Source: Leptolyngbyaceae cyanobacterium clean351
GTDB lineage: Bacteria > Cyanobacteriota > Cyanobacteriia > DAIDHW01
NCBI GenBank assembly: GCA_027451865.1
Contig: DAIDHW010000011.1
Coordinates: 1-57,949, forward strand
Reading direction: 5' to 3'
DNA length: 57,949 bases
Shown here: one piece after another, positions 52,723-57,949 of the stretch
How positions within the stretch are numbered: position 1 is the stretch's first letter
How the letters are laid out: every line of letters begins with the position of its first letter
Made by a program: the position numbers and the translations under genes
The notes under the pieces: model-generated
Databases searched by the model: none
Told to the model about the DNA's origin: nothing
The model's input: the letters and a program-made list of their open reading frames with translations, nothing else

Positions 52723-54028
52723 GTTTTACCCCGAGGAAAAGATCCGCCAGGTGCTCGCGGATGTGCTACCTAGCCTAGCCCGAGCCCACGCCCGAGGCCG
52801 GGTCCATGGTCACTTGCGACCTGAGTATCTCCAGCCAGACCTGCGGACGGGAAGATACCGAGTCCTGGGGTGGGGAGAGACGGGGGTAGACCCTGAGTAC
52901 GCGGCACCTGAGCAGCTGCGGGGTTTGACCTGTCCTGGCAGTGATCTGTACAGTTTGGGTTTAATTTGCTCCCAGTGGCTTACTGGGCTGACCCCCTTTT
53001 CCCTGGTGTCCCAAGATTCATTCCAGCTGTTGTTAGCTGGGGTAGAGCCGACCATGGCCCGGGTGTTAGAGCGCCTGTGTCATCCTGACCCCCAGCAGCG
53101 ATTTGCTGAAGCTGATCAAGTACTAATAGCCCTGGGACTACCTCCCCCCCTCCCCCTATGGCAAGTTTGCCAGCAGTTGCCGATCGGAGCACGGGTGTCT
53201 AGCCTCAAGTTTTCCCCCTCTGGTCAGACCCTAGCCATTGGGACTGAAAACGGATCTGTGGTTCTATGGCAGAGAGAGACTAATGAAGAGCAGGAAATTT
53301 TCACCACTGCCCTGCCAGTCCGGGCTATTGCTTGGGCCCAATCCACCCTGGCCATTGCTGGAGATGACCAACGGGTTTACCTATGGGATACGAACACCCG
53401 TGAGGTGCGGAACATCCTTGCCGGCCATAGCCGAGGGATCAGAGCCCTGGATTCTGCCCCCTCTGGTCAGCTGCTAGCAAGTGGTGGCTCCGATAAGACA
53501 GTGCGGCTGTGGTGCCCCGAAACCCAAGCTTGCCTGCAGGTACTACCCCATCCCCTGCAAGTAAACTGTCTGCGGTTTAGTCCCCAGGGAACACTCCTGG
53601 CTACCGGTGGGTCAGATTGCCGAGTGCGGCTTTGGGACCTCCAGGCACCCCCTCGAGTTAGGCATGTCCTAGAAGGCCATACTATGCCCGTGCTAGCTGT
53701 GGCTTTTCATCCCCAGGGTGAGATCCTTGCCACTGCCGGCACCGACCGCACCGTAAGGTTGTGGCACCCCCAGTCTGGCCGCTTGCTCAGTACTCTGGGA
53801 GGGCATCCCTGGCAGGTGACCTGCTTGGAATTTAGTGCTGAACACCTGTTAAGTGGTAGTTGGGACTGTACGTTGAAGATTTGGGACCCCCAGCAGGGCC
53901 GCGAACTAGAGGTACTGCGAGGTTCAGAGAAGCCGATCCAAGCTTTAGCCATCGGCCCTCAGGGCTTGGTAGTCGGCGGCGGCTGGGATCAGCAGGTTTG
54001 GTTCTGGCGCCCGATTGCAGAGGTCTAA
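52709..54028 (+). CDS. Truncated pseudokinase fused to a seven-blade WD40 propeller
   Basis: 439 residues from a TTG at 52709 inside the end of fumC. Residues 8-145 are a Ser/Thr-kinase C-lobe without its N-lobe: no glycine loop or ATP-binding lysine. The catalytic HRDLKPxN is degraded to [13 protein letters not shown] to GWGE, yet APEQLRG and [16 protein letters not shown] are kept. It therefore cannot be an active kinase. Residues 158-437 make seven WD repeats (for example [42 protein letters not shown]), enough for one closed propeller. Likely a scaffold derived from the kinase-WD40 proteins common in cyanobacteria. No separate N-lobe frame is seen upstream. Its stop overlaps argS by four bases (CTAA). 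Confidence 0.85.
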   Translation: MDLPKFYPEEKIRQVLADVLPSLARAHARGRVHGHLRPEYLQPDLRTGRYRVLGWGETGVDPEYAAPEQLRGLTCPGSDLYSLGLICSQWLTGLTPFSLVSQDSFQLLLAGVEPTMARVLERLCHPDPQQRFAEADQVLIALGLPPPLPLWQVCQQLPIGARVSSLKFSPSGQTLAIGTENGSVVLWQRETNEEQEIFTTALPVRAIAWAQSTLAIAGDDQRVYLWDTNTREVRNILAGHSRGIRALDSAPSGQLLASGGSDKTVRLWCPETQACLQVLPHPLQVNCLRFSPQGTLLATGGSDCRVRLWDLQAPPRVRHVLEGHTMPVLAVAFHPQGEILATAGTDRTVRLWHPQSGRLLSTLGGHPWQVTCLEFSAEHLLSGSWDCTLKIWDPQQGRELEVLRGSEKPIQALAIGPQGLVVGGGWDQQVWFWRPIAEV

Positions 54029-55776
54029 AGTCGCTCTAGGACTGGGATCCCCAACAGTTCTAGACCCAGTTTGAGGGTGGCGGCGGTCAAGTTGCACAGG
54101 GCCAGCCGGGAAGCTCGCTCCTCCTCTTCTTGTACTAGCACTGGGCAGGTCTCATAGAACTTATTGAACTTCTGGCTTAGGTCAAACAGGTACTGACAAA
54201 GGCGATTGGGGAATAAATCCCGGGCCACCTCCTCTAATACATCGGGAAACTGGACCAGATGCTTGCCGAGCAGCAGTTCAGTCTCCTGCTCTAGGTTCAC
54301 CACCGCAGCCGTTAACTGTTCGCCACCCCGGCGATAGATCCCCTGGATGCGCACGTAGGCGTAGAGCAGGTAGGGGGCAGTATTTCCCTGGAGAGATAAC
54401 ATCTTGTCGTAACTGAAGCTATAGTTACTCAGTCGATTCTGGCTGAGGTCTGCGTACTTGATGGCCGCAATCCCCACCCGGGTGGCAACGGAGGTGCAAA
54501 ACTCCGGGGTTTCTGCTCGGCCACTCGTGGCTAAGCGCTCAGTCAAGTCGGCGTGGGCTCGAGCTTTGGCCTCGTCTAGAAGTGACTGTAACCGCACCGT
54601 GTCCCCGGAGCGGGTGCGGAATTTCTTGCCGTCCTCCCCCATCACTAGACCAAAGGGAACATGGACTAGTTCTACCCCCGGAGGTACCCAGCCAGCCCGG
54701 CGCGCCACCTGAAAAACTTGGGCAAAGTGGGTCGCTTGGCCGGCATCGGTGACGTAGAGGAGGCGTTGGGCTCGGTCTTGCTCAATCCGATACCGGAGCG
54801 CTGCTAGGTCCGTGGTGGCGTAGTTATATCCCCCGTCAGACTTTTGCACGATCAGTACTTGGGGTTTACCTTCCTTGTTGACAAAATCCTCCAGGATGAC
54901 GCAGCGGGCCCCCTGGTCTTCAACCAACAGGCCAGCCTGGGCTAAGTCCGCTACCACTCCGCTGAGCATGGAGTTGTAAAAGGATTCACCCCGTTCAAGC
55001 AAGGCGACCCCCAGTTGCTCGTAGAGATGCTCAAATTCTTGACGGGACTTGCGGCAGAGAAATTCCCAGGCTGCCCGAGAAGGGGGGTCCCCAGACTGTA
55101 GGTCCACAACTGCCTGGCGACAGAGTTGCTGGAAAACCGGGTCGCTGTCAAAGCGCGCCTTGGCAGCTCGGTAAAACTCCACCAGGTCTCCTAACTCTAG
55201 CTCCTCCAGGTTGTTGGGCTGGACTACCTGTCTTAGGTAGGTAATCAGCATGCCAAACTGGGTCCCCCAATCTCCCACGTGATTAAGGCGCAGCACTCCT
55301 TGGCCCTGAAATTCCAAAACCCGCGCTAGGCAATCGCCCAAAATCGTTGAGCGTAGGTGACCGACATGCATTTCCTTGGCGATGTTGGGACTGGAAAAAT
55401 CCACCACCACCCGTATCGGCTCGGAGATCTGGGGGACTCCCAGGCGGGCGTCTCCCTGGAGGGCTTGGAGTTGCCGTCCTAGACAGACCGGTTGCCAAGT
55501 CAGGTTAATAAATCCGGGTCCCGCGATCTGGGGTGGGTAACACAGGTCATCTAAGGCCAAGTAGTGAAGGATCTGATCAGCAACTTGGACTGGGGCTCGC
55601 CCAAGATGTTTGCCTAGGGACAGGGCCACGTTAGATTGATAGTCGCCAAATTTCGGCTGGCTAGCGGGGACAAGTAGGGGGTCAAAAGTGGCGAATTCAG
55701 GCCCAAAGGCTGCCCCGAGGGCTTGATGGAAGCGCTGCCGCAGTTGAGTAAGGAGGGTAGGCAATGGATTACTCAA
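54025..55776 (-). CDS. argS: Arginyl-tRNA synthetase
   Basis: 583 residues from a TTG at 55776. Class I: N-terminal Add1 domain ([19 protein letters not shown]), HIGH-equivalent [12 protein letters not shown] near 137, [14 protein letters not shown], and [17 protein letters not shown]-type region at [17 protein letters not shown] near 378 in place of a strict KMSKS. The DALR anticodon-binding C-terminus ([18 protein letters not shown]) closes it. Its 3' end overlaps the WD40 gene. Confidence 0.97.
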   Translation of the reverse strand: MSNPLPTLLTQLRQRFHQALGAAFGPEFATFDPLLVPASQPKFGDYQSNVALSLGKHLGRAPVQVADQILHYLALDDLCYPPQIAGPGFINLTWQPVCLGRQLQALQGDARLGVPQISEPIRVVVDFSSPNIAKEMHVGHLRSTILGDCLARVLEFQGQGVLRLNHVGDWGTQFGMLITYLRQVVQPNNLEELELGDLVEFYRAAKARFDSDPVFQQLCRQAVVDLQSGDPPSRAAWEFLCRKSRQEFEHLYEQLGVALLERGESFYNSMLSGVVADLAQAGLLVEDQGARCVILEDFVNKEGKPQVLIVQKSDGGYNYATTDLAALRYRIEQDRAQRLLYVTDAGQATHFAQVFQVARRAGWVPPGVELVHVPFGLVMGEDGKKFRTRSGDTVRLQSLLDEAKARAHADLTERLATSGRAETPEFCTSVATRVGIAAIKYADLSQNRLSNYSFSYDKMLSLQGNTAPYLLYAYVRIQGIYRRGGEQLTAAVVNLEQETELLLGKHLVQFPDVLEEVARDLFPNRLCQYLFDLSQKFNKFYETCPVLVQEEEERASRLALCNLTAATLKLGLELLGIPVLERL

Positions 55777-56100
55777 TCCTTGAGGAGGGAGAGATGAATG
55801 AGGGTGCGAGGGACCGCACTCTCACCTGAGACTACGTCCGCGGACTTAGATCATAAACTGAAATTCCCCTGGTGCAGCGCTTTGGATCTTGACTATGCTC
55901 CGCGGTCAGACGGCAATACCAATCATCCCCAACATACTCCAGTGGGAAATGGGCGTCAGAGGCATAGAGAGAGTATAATTAATTTATAACTATAAAGTCA
56001 TTAATTTGCTTGTGTTAGCTACGATCGTATGAGCTTTGTTCGCGATCTCCGGGTTTTAGGGGGTCTCGAGGGAGACAATTACATCTAGGAGAGAGTTACC
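55777..56100 (+). other. Divergent spacer argS / SQR-like gene, with promoter elements
   Basis: 324 bases with no credible gene. The last 130 bases are distinctly AT-rich. TATAAT occurs at 55974-55979 and AGGAGAG, the ribosome site for the next gene, at 56087-56093. No TTGACA-like -35 box is found 16-18 bases before the TATAAT, so the promoter may need an activator, fitting an inducible sulfide-responsive gene. Confidence 0.55.
55974..55979 (+). promoter_or_regulatory. -10 box (TATAAT) upstream of the SQR-like gene
   Basis: Exact TATAAT 122 bases before the ATG at 56101, in an AT-rich run (TATAATTAATTTATAACTATAA is split by several weaker alternatives). No matching -35 box is visible. Confidence 0.4.
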
Positions 56101-57909
56101 ATGGCCAACATTGTTTTGATTGGGGCTGGGCTGGGGGGCCTACCCACAGCCTACGAGTTGCGGCAGATCTTGCCCCGAGAGCATCAGATTACCCTCATTT
56201 CCCCCGGTGCGAAGTTCACTTTTATTCCCTCTCTTCCCTGGGTTGCCTTAGGTTTAGTGCCCCTCAGTCGGCTGCAGGTTGATCTAGGGTCAGTACTGTC
56301 TCGGCGGGGGATTCAATGGTTATCGGGGTCAGTAACTAGACTTGACCCTAAGCAACAGCAGGTCTGGGTTGGTGAACAGACTATTACCTACGACTACCTA
56401 GTCATTGCGACTGGCGCCGATCTAGATCTAGAAAGCGTACCGGGACTAGGACCGGAACATGGCTACACTCAATCTGTTTGTACTCCTCACCACGCCGAGT
56501 TAGCTTGGCAGGCTTGGCAGAGATTCCTGGAACAGCCCGGGGAACTTGTGGTAGGGGCAGTTCCGGGGGCTAGCTGTTTTGGACCCCTCTACGAGTTTGC
56601 TCTTTTGGCCGATTTCGTTTTACGACAGAAAGGTCTCCGAGTGCCGATAACCATAGTCACTCCAGAACCCTACGCCGGGCATCTAGGCATTGGGGGAATG
56701 GCTAACTCTGCTCAGCTGGTAACTCGTCTGTTGTGGGAGCGCCAGATCAACTTAATAGACAATGTGGCCATCACAGCCATCACTCCCCAGACGGTAGTCT
56801 TAGCCTCAGGAGAGAGCTTGCCGTTCAAATTTGCCATGGTTTTACCTCCCTTTCGGGGGCCCCAATTCGTCCGCCAAACCCCCGACCTAGGAGATCACCA
56901 AGGATTTATCCCCGTTTTAAATACTTATCAACATCCCCAATACGCCAACATTTACAGTGTTGGTGTAGTCACTCAATTAGCTCCCCCTGAACCAACCCCA
57001 ATCCCCATCGGCGTACCCAAAACCGGCCAAATGACAGAGGCCATGGGTCTAGCCGTCGCCCATAACCTTGCCTATACCTTGGGAGAGATTCAGGCTCCAC
57101 CCGTACAACCCACCCTCGAGGCAGTTTGCTTCGCCGATTTTGGCAACACAGGAATTCTATTTGTGGCTGCCCCAGTAATAGTGCCGGCAGGTGAACGCCA
57201 CCGTACCCTAGCTCTTCGGGGTCCTTGGGTAGGTCTGCTTAAGACTGGATTTGAGCGTTATTTTCTGTGGAAGATGAGCCTAGGTCTAGGAGTTCCCTGG
57301 TTTGAGCGCTGGGCACTGCGAGGGCTAGGTCTAACCCTGACCCGACCTCTGCCCCAACGGGAACCTATAGGTCCTGGGCAATTATCCGAGGACAAAAGGG
57401 GGAGATATTTATCTCGAGTGTTGTGGTTAGTGGTGTTATTTTGGTTGGTCGGTTGGGGATTGGGGATGTTTGTCCAGACTCCCGCCGGGGCGACCATCAG
57501 ACCATTGGAGGAATCTGCCGGTCAATTCATCTACCAAACCCGCCAGACCCTCACCGACCGGCAGGGCCAACCCTGGCAGGCGATCGCCTTCCGGCGCACC
57601 GGTCAAGTTCATTTGCGACTGGTGGGATTTCCGGGGACAGTGAACATTGACCACTCCCGACCCCTAGAGATCAGTGACGCCCAGGGTAAGATCCTCCAGG
57701 CAGCTGATCTATCTTCCATTACCTTCACAGACTCCTATCATCCGCAGGCCAATGTTGGGGAATACGAACTTGGGTCTGTGGCATCTGAGCTTGCTACCCA
57801 GGCTCCTCTAAGTCTGACCGTCCCCACCAAAACTGGGATACCTGTGCACATCCCTGTTCCTTCAGCCTTCGTGGTAGAGTGGCAACTCCTCAAGGGACTA
57901 CCTGATTAA
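56101..57909 (+). CDS. Sulfide:quinone oxidoreductase-like flavoprotein fused to a membrane helix and a DUF3122 domain
   Basis: 602 residues with a good ribosome site (AGGAGAG). Residues 1-430 are a sulfide:quinone oxidoreductase: FAD loop IVLIGAGLGGLPTAYELR, VIATGADLDL near 105, and three conserved cysteines. These are Cys127 (SVCTPHHAE), Cys159 (GASCFGPLYEF) and Cys343 (EAVCFADFG), the set that carries polysulfide in characterised SQRs. After the usual amphipathic end comes a membrane helix (about 438-458, LSRVLWLVVLFWLVGWGLG). A beta-rich segment follows to residue 602, beginning ATIRPLEESAGQFIYQTRQT, which matches the cyanobacterial DUF3122 pattern, probably on the far side of the membrane. 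Predicted reaction: sulfide oxidation feeding the plastoquinone pool. The fusion is unusual to me. Confidence 0.88.
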   Translation: MANIVLIGAGLGGLPTAYELRQILPREHQITLISPGAKFTFIPSLPWVALGLVPLSRLQVDLGSVLSRRGIQWLSGSVTRLDPKQQQVWVGEQTITYDYLVIATGADLDLESVPGLGPEHGYTQSVCTPHHAELAWQAWQRFLEQPGELVVGAVPGASCFGPLYEFALLADFVLRQKGLRVPITIVTPEPYAGHLGIGGMANSAQLVTRLLWERQINLIDNVAITAITPQTVVLASGESLPFKFAMVLPPFRGPQFVRQTPDLGDHQGFIPVLNTYQHPQYANIYSVGVVTQLAPPEPTPIPIGVPKTGQMTEAMGLAVAHNLAYTLGEIQAPPVQPTLEAVCFADFGNTGILFVAAPVIVPAGERHRTLALRGPWVGLLKTGFERYFLWKMSLGLGVPWFERWALRGLGLTLTRPLPQREPIGPGQLSEDKRGRYLSRVLWLVVLFWLVGWGLGMFVQTPAGATIRPLEESAGQFIYQTRQTLTDRQGQPWQAIAFRRTGQVHLRLVGFPGTVNIDHSRPLEISDAQGKILQAADLSSITFTDSYHPQANVGEYELGSVASELATQAPLSLTVPTKTGIPVHIPVPSAFVVEWQLLKGLPD

Positions 57910-57932
57910 ACCCTGAGGGGGACCAAGAAAGA

Positions 57933-57948
57933 AAAAAGCGCCCCCCGG
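57933..57948. repeat. Right arm of the terminal inverted repeat (terminator half)
   Basis: AAAAAGCGCCCCCCGG here is the exact reverse complement of positions 2-17. It begins 24 bases after the SQR-like stop, where a terminator is expected. Joined to the left end it would make a 16-bp stem with a two-base centre (GT) and flanking A and T runs, a strong bidirectional terminator. Confidence 0.8.
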
Positions 57949-57949
57949 G

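Noticed and set aside
57570-57600. HIP1 octamer (GCGATCGC) as a lineage marker
   Set aside because: I saw only an isolated copy near here and no dense distribution, so it says nothing firm about the genus.
1-57949. CRISPR array, insertion sequence, prophage or plasmid backbone
   Set aside because: No regularly spaced repeats, no transposase, integrase, capsid, replication or partition genes were found; the genes are chromosomal housekeeping types.

Overview
The window is a piece of a cyanobacterial chromosome. The evidence is direct: photosystem II genes psbH and psbN lie divergently at 29735-30151, a plant-type [2Fe-2S] ferredoxin (petF) lies at 38270, and there are cyanobacterial families such as a CAAD/CURT1-type membrane protein, a DUF3110 protein, an ACT-domain malic enzyme and a DUF3122 domain. 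The DNA looks moderately GC-rich and very compact. GTG and TTG starts are common. I cannot name the genus. No transposase, integrase, CRISPR array, rRNA or prophage gene was seen, so this is core chromosome with a few unusual insertions.

Layout. 1-5.7 kb: a membrane PlsY-like domain fused to a PEP-synthase/rifampin-phosphotransferase-like enzyme, tRNA-Pro(TGG), yraN, a CAAD protein, a 1-kb gene-poor stretch with a decayed minus-strand reading frame, an 83-bp tandem duplication and a Coq4-like gene. 5.8-9.2 kb: a secreted protein and a MacA/MacB-like exporter pair without its ATPase. 9.2-17.4 kb: cysH, a NicO-type metal permease, a DUF4129 protein, a HAD phosphatase, malic enzyme, thymidylate kinase, a DegT aminotransferase, a GST and a 3-methyladenine glycosylase. 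17.4-21.7 kb: a minus-strand operon for glutathione-dependent formaldehyde oxidation (frmA, frmB) continuing into a membrane protein, an alpha/beta hydrolase and a PsiE-like protein. 21.7-26.7 kb: the classical rimP-nusA-ylxR-infB operon. 27-31 kb: Ctp protease, murQ, DUF3110, psbH/psbN and a group 2 sigma factor. 31.5-38 kb: DUF2237, UDP-glucose dehydrogenase plus UDP-xylose synthase, argD, an acetyltransferase, a glycosyltransferase and hisG. 38-44 kb: petF, a lipoprotein, a CobW GTPase, then a GvpF/L-like protein, an unknown helical protein and a CHAT-FHA protease, followed upstream by a permease and yidD. 44-58 kb: rpsD, purN, an orphan sugar-type ABC permease, an ABC ATPase, tsaE, an M61 protease, lnt, fumC, a kinase-remnant/WD40 protein, argS and a sulfide:quinone-reductase-like flavoprotein fused to a DUF3122 domain.

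The best candidates for something undescribed are: (a) the CHAT-FHA / unknown 200-aa protein / GvpF/L-family cluster at 40077-42982, which looks like a protease-based signalling or defence unit with a possible target or effector next to it; (b) three unusual fusions or truncations (PlsY-like + phosphotransferase; SQR + membrane helix + DUF3122; N-lobe-less pseudokinase + WD40 propeller); and (c) a window-wide architectural habit in which convergent genes overlap at their stop codons. Eleven of the twelve convergent protein-gene pairs I count overlap, six of them by exactly four bases through a YTAR stop/stop motif. The two ends of the window are the two arms of a perfect 16-bp inverted repeat that would form one strong bidirectional terminator if the ends were joined.
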